Below, in pieces: positions 55,401-60,485 of a stretch of 64,000 nucleotides of DNA. The DNA is from Congeria kusceri (lineage: Eukaryota > Mollusca > Bivalvia > Myida > Dreissenidae): assembly GCA_027627225.1 (NCBI GenBank), contig JAPFQT010000154.1, positions 125,001-189,000 of the forward strand, read 5' to 3'. The notes below the pieces were generated by a model. That model was not told the DNA's origin, ran no database searches, and saw only the letters and a program-made list of their open reading frames with translations. The translations under genes were made by a program, and so were the position numbers. Every line of letters begins with the position of its first letter. Position 1 is the stretch's first letter.

Positions 55401-57168
55401 AGAAGAAGTCAGGGGGGTTGTTGTGTTCTTCAATGGTATAACCTGTAGGTGAGGAAAGACATGCAAGGTACAGTCATGCAATACAATGATAACATAATGC
55501 AAAGCAGGTATGTCATTATCAAATGAAACAAGCGATTTTTATCTAAAACTCAGCAATTTGGGCAGTGGTCAATGGGGCCCCCTGATGATATTACCGATCG
55601 CAATTTTAAAGTTCCTGAAAAACAAGAAAAGATTTTCTCACGATTTTAAATGATGAATTTGATTGGCAATTGGTTAATAATGACAACCCAGGCAAGGTAT
55701 AGTAAAACAATATAGTAAAACAACAAAACATGGTCCCTTGAAGCTAGGTTAGCGCTCAGAAATATAACTCAGTACCCAAATTTTTCAAATTTGCCAAAAA
55801 TACACGTCACTTAAAAATAATTTTCCCAGAATATGCACACAAAAAATACATCATTTTCAAATTATTTTCAAACTAGCCAATGGCTATTGTGGCTAGTAGT
55901 AACGCTAACATAACTTAATCACATCCAAATGTATGAAAAGCTGTGTATCCCTGGTCTAGCACCATAATAACAAACCGTTAACAAGAAATCAACAAAATAT
56001 GGACATCAGCCTTATTATTCTATCATAAACCAGGCTTGACCCCAAGGCAATAATAGACTGAGCTAGACCCCAAGGCAATCATAGACTAAGCTTGAATCCA
56101 AGGCCATCATAGCTTGAGCTTAAAACCGAGGCTCTCATAGACTGAGATTGACCCCAAGGCTATCATAGACTGAGATTGACCCCAAGGCAATCATAGACTG
56201 AACTTGACCACAGGGCTATCATAGACTGAGCTTAACCCCAAGGCTATCATTAACTAAGTTTGACCCTAAGGCTATCATATACTTAGCTTAACCCCAAGGC
56301 TATCACAGACTAAGCTTGACCCCAAGATTATAATAGACTACCCCAGGTTATCATAGACTGAGCTAGACCCTAAGGCTATCACAGACTGAACTTGACCCCC
56401 CCCCCCTGGGCTATTATATACTGAGCTTTACCCCAAGGCTATCATACACTAAGCTTGACCTCACTGAGCTTGACACCAAGGCTATCTTAGACTGAGCTTC
56501 ACCCCAAGTCTAATATAGACTGAGCTTGACCCCAAAGGCTATCATAGGTTGTGTTTGACCCCAAGGCTATTATAGACTAAGCTTAACACAAAGCAATCTA
56601 GACTGTCCTTGGCCCCATGGCTATCATAGACTAAGCTTAACACAAAGCAATCTAGACTGCCCTTGGCCCCAAGGCTATCATAGACTAAGCCTGACCCCAA
56701 AGCTATCACAAACTAAGCCTGACCCCAAAGCTATCATAGACTGAACTAGACCCCATGGTTATCATAGACTGAAGTAGACCCCAAGGCTATCATAGACTGA
56801 ACAAGACCCCAAGGATATCATAGACTGAACTAGACCCAAAGGTTATCATAGACTGAACTAGACCCCAAGGTTATCATGTACTGAACTAGACCCAAAGGCT
56901 ATCATAGACTGAACTAGACCCCAAGGTTATCATAGACTGAATTAGACCCCAAGGTTATCATAAACTGGTTAACAGCCAGATAGTACCCGTACCAGTCACT
57001 GGACAAGAATCCTTACCGATGGTCTTGAAGAATGTCAGTGACTCCTCACAAGGCCCATGGTAGATTGTCTCCCCTAGCGACAGCAACATAAGACCGTCTA
57101 TCAAGCGATAAATGCTGTAGCGGGGCTGGTGGATGGAGAATATGATTGTACGTCCTTTCAGGGACAAC
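25252..57168 (-). CDS. ABCG2: ABCG2-like half ABC transporter (13 exons, N-terminal NBD missing)
   Basis: ABCG2-type half-transporters dimerise in the membrane and export amphipathic substrates, urate, sterols or xenobiotics using ATP. Thirteen exons with GT-AG borders and matching phases encode 426 residues plus a stop. They begin in the nucleotide-binding domain just before the H-loop (SIHQPRYS) and continue through GPCEESLTFF, NNPPDFFLDVINGD, the linker and six membrane segments with FRGPS-less linker, SAVELF, FYRVSSYFL, GLLVNL and a C-terminal AYLRLRFMNKLR. Human ABCG2 has about 420 residues from the same point, so this part is full length. Walker A, Q-loop, VSGGERKR-type signature and Walker B exons are not found between 57169 and the next gene. 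The introns make up most of 32 kb and consist largely of tandem arrays and transposons. Confidence 0.95.
25979..28229. mobile_element. pogo/Tigger-like DNA element with TA target duplication
   Basis: It starts CAGTAAACTCCGCTTATAAC and ends with the mirrored ACAAGTGGAGTTCACTG, both directly bordered by TA. Inner parts repeat ATATCG/CGATAT motifs. CAGT...ACTG ends with a TA duplication fit the Tc1/mariner-pogo superfamily. No transposase frame is visible. It carries the tandem element at 26237-27690. Confidence 0.7.
26237..27690. repeat. dispersed element with about 150-bp tandem units (orientation B)
   Basis: This is the inverted counterpart of 17738-18800: AACAAGGCTTGTCAC, then about ten units with AGAGTTATGGTCCTTGTACT and TTCCTCTCATTGTCCTCTAT, ending AAGCGTGATGGACGGAC and GGGAACTTCGGGGGCATAAA. 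It sits inside the element at 25979-28229. Confidence 0.85.
28705..29215. repeat. dispersed repeat with three about 155-bp tandem units
   Basis: Units carry CAGAGTTATGGGC, CAATGACCTTA, AAGACATGTGTGAAGTTT, GCACGCAAAC and TAAGTACAAAAAGGGGCA, three times. It ends near ATGCTGACGAGCGGGTGAG. It lies in the last ABCG2 intron. Confidence 0.75.
29470..29750. repeat. dispersed repeat, two diverged units
   Basis: AAGGGCAA..., ATGCTACATACCAAATATCA and AAAGGCATAGGCCCTGTA recur as GATGCTACATGCCTAATATC and AAAGCTGTAGGCATTGTAG. Confidence 0.55.
29782..29831 (-). CDS. ABCG2: ABCG2 exon (extracellular loop 3)
   Basis: Acceptor TTTTTCAG, donor CAACTG|GTAAGT, phase 0 to 2. It encodes ALSINELKDLTLDDGN plus the first two bases of a split Cys codon. 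In human ABCG2 the matching loop is about 11 residues longer and holds two further cysteines and an N-glycosylation site. Confidence 0.92.
30345..30434 (-). CDS. ABCG2: ABCG2 exon (GLLVNL, TM5 region)
   Basis: Thirty codons, phase 0 at both ends. It encodes VFSGLLVNLDTIPNFLEW, then IKYLSIFRYSLQ, closely matching the mammalian segment after TM4. Donor CAG|GTAACC. The acceptor TTGGCAG is followed within a few bases, on the intron side, by the 44-bp array. Confidence 0.95.
30445..31420. repeat. 44-bp minisatellite, about 21 copies
   Basis: The unit is CGTATCTCATCGGTACCATG plus ACGCTTACACGG plus ACAGTATCAACT, with many variants (CAATATCATGTCGCTTGC). It fills nearly the whole 1.1-kb intron between two ABCG2 exons. 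Confidence 0.95.
31534..31688 (-). CDS. ABCG2: ABCG2 exon (TM4 region)
   Basis: It encodes FENSFDKFCLFFLALFG, then VSLAASAISFFISALV and the hydrophobic VANLLIALCYVVMM. Acceptor TTGCAG|GATTTGAG, donor ATGATG|GTCAGT. The first 28 coding bases and 13 intron bases are repeated twice more just upstream. Confidence 0.95.
31661..31783. repeat. exon-start/acceptor repeat, 3 copies of 41-42 bp
   Basis: CAGAACTTGTCAAAACTG with TTCTCAAATCCTGCAATGAAAGA occurs three times. The first copy is the real exon start plus its acceptor (AG at 31689-31690). Copies two and three keep an AG at 31730-31731 and 31772-31773 in the same context. Confidence 0.9.
31784..32155. other. ABCG2 intron
   Basis: No gene is visible. 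The last 100 bases approach the 34-bp array through increasingly similar words (AAGTACACAATGTAAGTACT). Confidence 0.5.
32156..32870. repeat. 34-bp minisatellite made from an ABCG2 exon-intron junction, about 20 copies
   Basis: On the minus strand the unit is CATTGCATACTTCATGATAG followed by GTATCCAGTACTTA. The first 20 bases match the last 20 coding bases of the exon at 32851-32975 (one T/C difference), and the next 14 are the first 14 intron bases. The GT is kept in nearly all units. Confidence 0.95.
32851..32975 (-). CDS. ABCG2: ABCG2 exon (TM3 region)
   Basis: It encodes HENVSGFYRVSSYFLS, then TVICDVIPMRFLPTL and AFCSIVYFMI, matching HEYISGYYRVSSYF-type sequence of ABCG2. Acceptor TTCTTTCAG, donor ATGATAG|GTATCC, phase 2 to 1. 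Its 3' end is the source of the 34-bp array. Confidence 0.96.
33160..33395. repeat. 34-bp tandem repeat bounded by palindromes
   Basis: GTTGTTTATTGGCCACTCAT plus CAGAATGACAAAGA occurs about four times. The left border GTTGTTTATTGG-CCAATAAACAAC is a perfect palindrome, and the right border GTTGTTTATTGGCTGATAAA is nearly one. Confidence 0.8.
33396..34087. other. ABCG2 intron
   Basis: AT-rich sequence in which I see no gene or clear repeat. Confidence 0.45.
34088..34101. repeat. SINE target-site duplication (3' side)
   Basis: ATGTATGTGTTACG, identical to 34417-34430. Confidence 0.9.
34102..34416 (-). mobile_element. complete tRNA-derived SINE
   Basis: Read on the minus strand it opens with a tRNA-like head: GGCCCGGCTAGCTCAGTTGG (A box) and ACTTCGAACCCCAG (B box). 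It continues through CCCCCTACCTCTGATTCAAG, GCATAAGTATGTGCACTAAG and GAAAAGTGTGAGTAGGTTAA, and ends in a (CAAA)n tail. A 14-bp duplication flanks it. I know this body sequence from mollusc SINEs. Confidence 0.92.
34417..34430. repeat. SINE target-site duplication (5' side)
   Basis: ATGTATGTGTTACG, identical to 34088-34101. Confidence 0.9.
34746..34835 (-). CDS. ABCG2: ABCG2 exon (TM2, SAVELF)
   Basis: It completes an Arg codon, then encodes TGSFFFIIMNMVFGN and LSAVELFIKNRAIF. The SAVELF block at the end of TM2 is diagnostic for ABCG2. Acceptor GGTTTCAG, donor ATTCTT|GTGAGT, phase 2 to 2. Confidence 0.96.
35457..35710. mobile_element. MITE of the GTATTC family
   Basis: GGGGCGGTATTC at the left and GAATACCACCCC at the right form terminal inverted repeats around AT-rich, non-coding DNA with TTCTTAAATATTTTCACTTA-type words, as in the copies at 1996 and 59023. 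Confidence 0.7.
35795..35912. repeat. 66-bp duplication of an ABCG2 exon end and donor
   Basis: TTTATGGTTTGGTTAC...GTACAAGGGC...CTGTTTTGAAGGCCAGACTT occurs at 35795-35860 and again from 35861. The second copy overlaps the true exon end at 35895. The first copy repeats the last 20 exon bases, but its donor reads AT instead of GT. Confidence 0.88.
35895..35980 (-). CDS. ABCG2: ABCG2 exon (TM1)
   Basis: It encodes VFTMAIFAVVVGAIYWNV, then DKSCKSGLQN, equivalent to the mammalian TM1 segment with GAIY and GIQNR. Acceptor CTACAG, donor AACAG|GTAAGC, phase 0 to 2. Confidence 0.95.
35981..36683. other. ABCG2 intron
   Basis: Very AT-rich. CCGTATTCAGAAACAACTTG near 35996 looks like one end of the GTATTC MITE family, but I cannot place the other end. 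Confidence 0.45.
36684..37372. repeat. dispersed repeat with about three tandem units
   Basis: It starts AGAGGGTCAAAATGGCCCTG and ends CATGAGCCCCTTGTGCTCAG-GTTAGCTAAAA. Units share AAGGAACATTTCTGT, AAATCCAGCC and GTTTCAGACAAGAAGATTTT. A GGACGACGATGTCGTC palindrome precedes the end. This layout is common in bivalve genomes. Confidence 0.75.
37376..37455. repeat. 41-bp duplication
   Basis: AAAATGATGATTTTAAAGTT plus CGGCCGTAAATAAACTATT occurs twice in a row. Confidence 0.9.
37456..38680. other. ABCG2 intron
   Basis: No gene is visible. Two loosely similar segments (TTTTCGGACGTGCTATGTTTTCGG-type at about 38118 and CATTTTCGAACATGCACC-type at about 38290) suggest an old duplication. Confidence 0.4.
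38862..39781. mobile_element. pogo/Tigger-like element nested in the hAT-like element
   Basis: It starts CAGTAGATCACCGTTATTTC and ends with the mirrored CGAAATAACGAGTTTTGACTG, bordered by TA on both sides. The flanking hAT sequence rejoins as TTATTCGAA-TA-TTCGATTATTCG. It contains the transposase fragment at 39353-39580. Confidence 0.8.
39353..39580 (+). pseudogene. N-terminal fragment of a pogo/Tigger-like transposase
   Basis: The 75-residue frame ends with KRRHTLKTYKEKYGAIMEEE followed by RGVKSKKTITEEFYKIN. This fits the K/R-rich helix-turn-helix (LTLKEKxxII...G...I...F.I) that starts pogo/CENP-B-type transposases. The DDE catalytic domain is missing, so it is at most a DNA-binding remnant. 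Confidence 0.5.
40509..41030. repeat. dispersed repeat with TTTGACC-type units
   Basis: GCGACACATCATCTGG, TATGGAGCAGAAACAAAAAT and TGACCTTGACTTTGACTTTT recur here and at about 38700-38795, on the other side of the hAT-like insertion. Confidence 0.65.
41039..41213 (-). CDS. ABCG2: ABCG2 exon (linker to TM1)
   Basis: It encodes LQSTLDPVLAAYREKLRQG, then MVQRLPRVEYATNAFTQL and LYCSQRTLQNLLRNPAVS. The last block matches the SKRSFKNLLGNPQAS segment ahead of TM1. The acceptor must be CATGTAG|C, because the nearer TTGCAG|TCC would break the phase. Donor CTTCAG|GTAAAG. Confidence 0.93.
41214..42685. other. ABCG2 intron with dispersed repeats
   Basis: A repeat starting ATAGAAAATACTAGGTAAGT spans about 41240-41620. 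Another starts AAAGAGGGCAAAAGGCCCTA at about 41895, the common bivalve AGGGC...GGCCCT opening. I see no gene. Confidence 0.5.
42686..42746 (-). CDS. ABCG2: ABCG2 exon (linker)
   Basis: It encodes EETVHKKLVDGFQRSQWAK in the intracellular linker between NBD and membrane domain. Acceptor GGTTTCAG, donor AAGAG|GTAGGC, phase 1 to 2. It fits in frame after either microexon at 54521 or 54968. Confidence 0.88.
42978..43771. repeat. dispersed repeat with about five 150-bp tandem units
   Basis: Units share TCAAAATTTAGTGGTTTGT, GAACTTGACCTGTA, ATGTGTACCAA and GAGTTATTGTCAGGAAACCA. The ends ATATACCCCCACAA and TTGTGGGGGTATA-like form inverted termini. Confidence 0.8.
44130..44445. repeat. dispersed TTTGACCTAGTGACC repeat, left part
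   Basis: It starts AAAAGGGCCAAATGGCCCTG...GCTCACCTGAG and contains CAATTTGACCTAGTGACCTA and GACCCCACATGACCCAGATT. It continues at 46850-47165 after an insertion. Confidence 0.75.
44446..46840. mobile_element. about 2.4-kb DNA element with terminal inverted repeats
   Basis: The left end GGCCAGGACTTTTTGATTTT...GGTTTACAAAA...GAACAT resembles the reverse complement of the right end (GGCCAGTCCTTTTTTATTTT...GGTTTACAAAA...GAACAT). It interrupts the TTTGACCTAGTGACC repeat. A 25-base T-run lies near 46747-46770. A minus-strand frame at 45776-46066 is cysteine-rich but unassigned. Confidence 0.6.
46841..47165. repeat. dispersed TTTGACCTAGTGACC repeat, right part (two 140-bp units)
   Basis: TGTGACTTCTAGAGTGTTAA, CAAGCTTTTTCTTCAATTTG and ACCTAGTGACCTAGTTTTTG occur in tandem; this is a well-known bivalve repeat family. 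Confidence 0.8.
47166..47984. other. ABCG2 intron
   Basis: AT-rich sequence in which I see no gene. Confidence 0.45.
47985..48509. mobile_element. 525-bp pogo/Tigger-like MITE with TA target duplication
   Basis: It starts CAGTCGACTCAAGCTTCCTC and ends with the mirrored TTCGAGGAATCGGAAGTCGACTG as inverted termini, with TA on both sides. GGCTCGAAGTTTCCT-type words recur inside. No transposase frame is seen. Confidence 0.8.
48680..48870. repeat. about 33-bp tandem repeat, 6 copies
   Basis: TTAAGTTTGGCATATGCAAT plus AGGGAATTATTA with variants (TATTCAAACGGGAATTATTA). Confidence 0.85.
49228..49445. mobile_element. diverged copy of palindromic bivalve MITE
   Basis: ATGCATGTGCGTAAAGTGTC and GATCAGCCTGTGCAG lie at the left, and CAGCCTGTGCGGACTGCA with ATTAATCCCGGTTTTCCCA at the right. 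It is the same arrangement as 62460-62714, with more substitutions. Confidence 0.8.
49446..49964. other. ABCG2 intron
   Basis: No gene is visible. ATCTGGGTCTC-A/C-GA...ATATCACTGATAAACCAGTA occurs twice near 49650-49750. Confidence 0.45.
49965..52210. repeat. 60-bp minisatellite, about 36 copies, with a 75-bp variant
   Basis: The unit is CATACTATATTCCAGGGTCC plus TTTTAAAGAATGTCTAGATT plus TATGTGTGTACATGTCATAG. In the left part (about 49990-50530) many units carry an extra 15 bases (CATACTATCTTCCAG). Elsewhere GGGTCC and GGGACC variants alternate. Open frames of up to 259 codons are side effects of the period. Confidence 0.96.
52211..52755. other. ABCG2 intron
   Basis: AT-rich sequence in which I see no gene. 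Confidence 0.45.
52756..54475. repeat. 48-bp minisatellite, about 35 copies
   Basis: The unit is CATCCAATCATAGGAGATAA plus GGGACACATAATGCAAGG plus TGCTGTTGCT with GTACTG/GTATTG variants. It lies about 45 bp on the intron side of the 15-bp microexon donor. The 565-codon minus-strand frame is a side effect of the 16-codon period. Confidence 0.96.
54521..54535 (-). CDS. ABCG2: candidate 15-bp ABCG2 microexon
   Basis: A near-perfect acceptor GTTTTCTTCAG and a perfect donor CAA|GTAAGT bracket 15 bases. In phase they add G-V-Y-Q-T-S between QN and EE. The exons on either side also join in frame without it, so it could be a cassette. Only the splice signals and phase support it. Confidence 0.5.
54537..54967. 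other. ABCG2 intron
   Basis: I see no gene or repeat. Confidence 0.4.
54968..54991 (-). CDS. ABCG2: ABCG2 24-bp microexon
   Basis: Acceptor CATTTCAG, donor AAAATG|GTATGT. It completes an Asp codon and encodes MEKISQN in the linker after the NBD, phase 1 to 1, consistent with both neighbours. Confidence 0.7.
55130..55200 (+). mobile_element. tRNA-like fragment
   Basis: GGATATGGCGTCAGCC and GGTCGTGAGTTCTATCCCTG resemble the D- and T-arm regions of a tRNA-derived SINE. No SINE body follows. Confidence 0.4.
55335..55442 (-). CDS. ABCG2: ABCG2 exon (PPDFFLDVINGD)
   Basis: It encodes YTIEEHNNPPDFFLDVINGD, then PNIAKTNIGEIIAST. NNPxDFxLDxINGD is the hallmark segment after the NBD in ABCG2. Acceptor CACCTACAG, donor CCACAG|GTAAAC, phase 1 to 1. 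Confidence 0.97.
55443..56019. other. ABCG2 intron
   Basis: I see no gene or clear repeat. Confidence 0.4.
56020..56960. repeat. 28-bp minisatellite, about 33 diverged copies
   Basis: The unit is ATCATAGACTGAGCTTGACC plus CCAAGGCT, degenerate (GAACTAGACCCCAAGGTT on the right). A C-run lies at about 56396-56406. It stops about 55 bp before the next ABCG2 exon donor. Confidence 0.92.
57017..57168 (-). CDS. ABCG2: ABCG2 exon with NBD H-loop
   Basis: It encodes LSLKGRTIIFSIHQPRYS, then IYRLIDGLMLLSLGETIY and HGPCEESLTFFKTI. The histidine of SIHQPRYS is the H-loop residue that contacts the ATP gamma-phosphate. Acceptor TCTTCAAG, donor CATCG|GTAAGG, phase 2 to 1. It is the most 5' ABCG2 exon visible, and the phase-2 start shows that upstream exons exist or existed. 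Confidence 0.97.
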
Positions 57169-57680
57169 CTTGAAGAAACATTATATGCAACTTGGTGTAG
57201 TCATATAAACAAACACAAACCAGTTGAATATGCTCCAGTAAACCTATAAAGCATCTGTTTATTTATACTTATATCTTTTTATGTAAGTAATACAATAGTA
57301 GGGTATCAAACACAACAAAAGTGCACGACAACAGACATCTTATTTAAATTAACATTCGAAAGGAAGAATGAATTACAACAGTTTTTACATTGTTCTTGTG
57401 TATGAATAGACAAATAGGTGCTTATTAAAGGGACTTTGCCTACAAATTGGGCCGCATGGAGGCAACACCAGTACAAATCTGAAATTTAGATACTAATATT
57501 AGCATACAGTAATGTTAAATGTAATGAATATATCATGGGAAAAAAAAAAATCGCATTCCAATAAGAAAACCCATCATGTACCATAATTTATATCATGTTT
57601 ATTTGGCCCTTTTCTTGTCCATATTTTGACTGGTACATTTTGGGTGTTATGCTTGACTACAGTTTTGCACAATTCATAAT
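57169..57680. other. upstream flank of the last visible ABCG2 exon
   Basis: I looked here for Walker A, signature and Walker B coding on the minus strand and saw none. Confidence 0.5.
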
Positions 57681-57765
57681 CAAGTAGATGGTTAGAGCAC
57701 TGTCAGCTGTAATTTGTTCTTAGGACTCGGAAGTTGTGAGTTTGATATGCTGGGTTTTCGTTTTT
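57681..57765 (+). mobile_element. tRNA-like SINE head
   Basis: AGTAGATGGTTAGAGCACTG (A-box region) and GTGAGTTTGATATGCTGGG (B-box region) at tRNA-like spacing, related to the head at 3713-3790. Confidence 0.5.
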
Positions 57766-58034
57766 CCAAGCATTTTGTTTAAATTAGTTTTTTATAAAAA
57801 ATCTCATAATGTAGTACATTATTCCTACTTTATTTCATTTATACGGCATTGCATTGCTCATTTCTGTAACATAATATTTAAATCGTTAGAGAAGATTGCA
57901 TTGTCCCTTTAAAGGAGCATACAAACGGTATTTCGCATAAATACAGTTATCTTTTTTTCTCCAATGTATTTTTGGACTAGCAACAGTATATTGTTGGAAT
58001 AGTTAGGAAAACAGTTTACACAAAGACACAAAAA

Positions 58035-58115
58035 TGTATTGCAATAGTTCAAGTAGGATTCGAACTCCCGCCTACAAATGTGTGCAATTCAATGAAAACT
58101 TCTGTACGCTTTCTA
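58035..58115 (-). mobile_element. tRNA-like fragment
   Basis: On the minus strand TAGGCGGGAGTTCGAATCCT is a clean B-box/T-arm with ACTTGAAC after it. The A-box side (GTTAGAAAGCGTACAGAAG) is weak. Confidence 0.45.
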
Positions 58116-59022
58116 ACACTTTCTGTAAGCGGTGCATGCGTGTAGGTGTACACTTTGTGAATTTCATTCATATCGATTTTTTACTACTACTACTATTTTT
58201 TACCTCGCCCACGAAAGTGCCATCGATGAAAACTGTTTAATTAATAAAATACTATCTGGTTGTCAACTGTTTGTAAGAAATAGGCCATCATAGTTAACAA
58301 TCCTTCTTTATAAATTCACTGTAAACGAACTAAATGAACTTTATTTCTGCAAATGTTATTGCCTAAGTACTGTCATTATGCCCCTTTAAACATCATGTCT
58401 ACTAAAAATCTATGTGACCTTTGAATGTCATGTACAATGTACCAAATGTTTTAGAAGAATATATATGGTACATTTTTTTGTTGCCTAAAGCAAAACCTCA
58501 ATTATTTATGTTTACAAAAATGGTAAAATGACACCCACACAGTTTTAATATTTCACATTTACAAATATAATCAGGTATCATGTTTGCTACTTTATCATCT
58601 TTATTTTCACATAAAAAACAGTCAACACAGCATGGGACTAGAATAGCAGATATCATCTATTAAAGTCACACACAAATATATGACCTATCAATATTTTCCC
58701 GCAGGAGGGGGGCCGCAGCCTGACCCAGGGGAATTTTACTAAAAATTATTATTTATGGGGTCTGGTTCCCCACCCTAGAGCCAAGCATTTTTGTTTAAAT
58801 CCCCACAGTGGGAAATGCTTAGTGCATCAAATGGCAAGAGGTGTGGGGGCAATATTAACAAACATTGGTATCCTAAACAGTATTTTTTTTACGGATTTAA
58901 CAATTCCAAACTGCCCCATGTGATTTGTATAATGCCGTGATAAACAAAGGGTAATTATTGTTTGCTTCAGTAATATTTTCCTGCACATAAAGCTGCTGTC
59001 CCCCCCCCAAAAAAAAAGTTGG
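58116..59022. other. unassigned stretch between ABCG2 and hnRNP H/F
   Basis: I see no exon of either neighbouring gene. Confidence 0.45.
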
Positions 59023-59245
59023 TATTCACAAAACTCCCAAAGAAAATTTAGCTTAAGATGTACTTTCATTTCAGATTAAATTTGTTTTATATGAAATGCA
59101 ATGCGTCTGTTCACTAAAATGGTAAAATGTGAAACATCTGAGCAATGCAGCCACAGACTTAAGAAATTTACGTTTAAATTTATAAATTTATAAATTTTAA
59201 GAAATTTACTTAATTTTTCACTAAGGGGCTTTATGAATACCAGCC
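59023..59245. mobile_element. MITE of the GTATTC family
   Basis: GGTATTCACAAAACTCCC at the left mirrors GGGGCTTTATGAATACC at the right, with an AT-rich interior. Confidence 0.75.
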
Positions 59246-59875
59246 ATATACAGACTAATGGAGCCTACTTTTTGAGGAGCTGCATGATAGAATGAGGCCT
59301 AATTATTTAGAAAAAGCATGACGGAATGAAGCCTACTTTTTAAGGAGCAGTATGATGGAATGAGGGCTTCTTTTTAAGGAGCAGCCTGACGGAATGGGGC
59401 CTACTTTTTTAGGAGCAGCCTGATGGAGTGAGGCCTACTTTTTTAGAAAAAGCATGACGGAATGAGGACTACTTTTTGAGAAAAAGCATGACGGAAAGAG
59501 GCCTACTAAGGAGCAGTATGATGGAATGAGGGCTTCTGTTTTAGGAGCAGCCTGACGGAATGAGGCCTACTTTTTAAGGAGCAGTATGATGGAATGAGGG
59601 CTTCTGTTTTAGGAGCAGCCTGACGGAATGGGGCCTACTTTTTTAGAAAAAGCATAACGAATGAGGCCTACTTTTTGAGGAACAGCCTGATGGAATGAGG
59701 CCTACTTTTTGAGAAAAAGCATGACGGAATGAGGACTACTTTTTGAGAAAAAGCATGACGGAAAGAGGCCTACTTTTAAGGAGCAGTATGATGGAATGAG
59801 GCCCACTTTTTAAGGAGCAGTATGATGGAATGAGGGCTTCTTTTTTAGGAGCAGCCTGACGGAATGGGGAAGAAT
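59246..59875. repeat. about 38-bp minisatellite, 16-17 copies
   Basis: The unit is AATGAGGCCTACTTTTTAAG plus GAGCAGCCTGATGG, with GAAAAAGCATGACGG variants. It starts directly at the right end of the MITE at 59023-59245. Confidence 0.92.
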
Positions 59876-60220
59876 TTTTGTGGTGTTACAATTGCATATT
59901 CCTCCTCACAACACGGAAACAGCGACATACTGTAAAAGACTGTTTATGCGAGTTGTTTATTTCACATTTTAGTTATTTCCAATTTATTTGCGAGTTCTTG
60001 AATTCACAAGAACGCCCTTTTGAGAACGGAAATTTTCATAACTTTCTTATTTGGTTGCTTCATTTATTTTTTCTGGATCTAAATACCCACAGCATAGAGA
60101 CATGGTAGCAAATTTTAGAGTACAGGAAGATTTTGCGACTGCTGTCATTAGCAAAATATAGTGAAAATCAATGCATCGCCAAAAAGGACTTTTAGACGCT
60201 ATTAGTTGTCAAGTTTCGTT
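59876..60220. other. unassigned stretch before hnRNP H/F
   Basis: No RNP-type exon (RGLPW-like) is visible. Confidence 0.45.
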
Positions 60221-60342
60221 CATTGAATGATTCTGTCACAGATTCCGTGAACATTGAATGATTCTGTCACAGACTCCGTGAACATTGAATAATCTGTCAC
60301 AGACTCCGTGACATTGAATGATTCTGTTACAGACTCCGTGAA
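60221..60342 (+). repeat. exon-start/acceptor repeat, 4 copies of 29-31 bp
   Basis: CATTGAATGATTCTGTCACA plus GACTCCGTGAA occurs four times. The last copy holds the real acceptor (AG at 60331-60332) and the first exon bases. The earlier copies keep an AG at 60240-60241, 60271-60272 and 60301-60302. Confidence 0.92.
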
Positions 60343-60485
60343 CATTGTGCCGGACGGTGTGCACTTCACGTTCTCACGGGAAGGACGGCCGAGCGGTGAG
60401 GCGTTTGTTGAACTCGTTAGTGAGCAGGATGTGGAGAAAGCCCTGGAGAGACACAAGGATCACATGGGACAGAGATACATCGAGG
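60333..60485 (+). CDS. HNRNPH: hnRNP H/F exon (qRRM1 second half)
   Basis: Acceptor CTGTTACAG, donor CGAG-G|GTATTA, phase 1 to 1. It encodes [17 protein letters not shown], then [16 protein letters not shown] and [17 protein letters not shown]. The start lies in the last copy of the 30-bp acceptor repeat. Confidence 0.95.

Noticed and set aside
57169..60220. Missing 5' exons of ABCG2 (minus) and hnRNP H/F (plus)
   Set aside because: I looked for signature, Walker and RGLPW-type motifs on the appropriate strands and found none that I could support.
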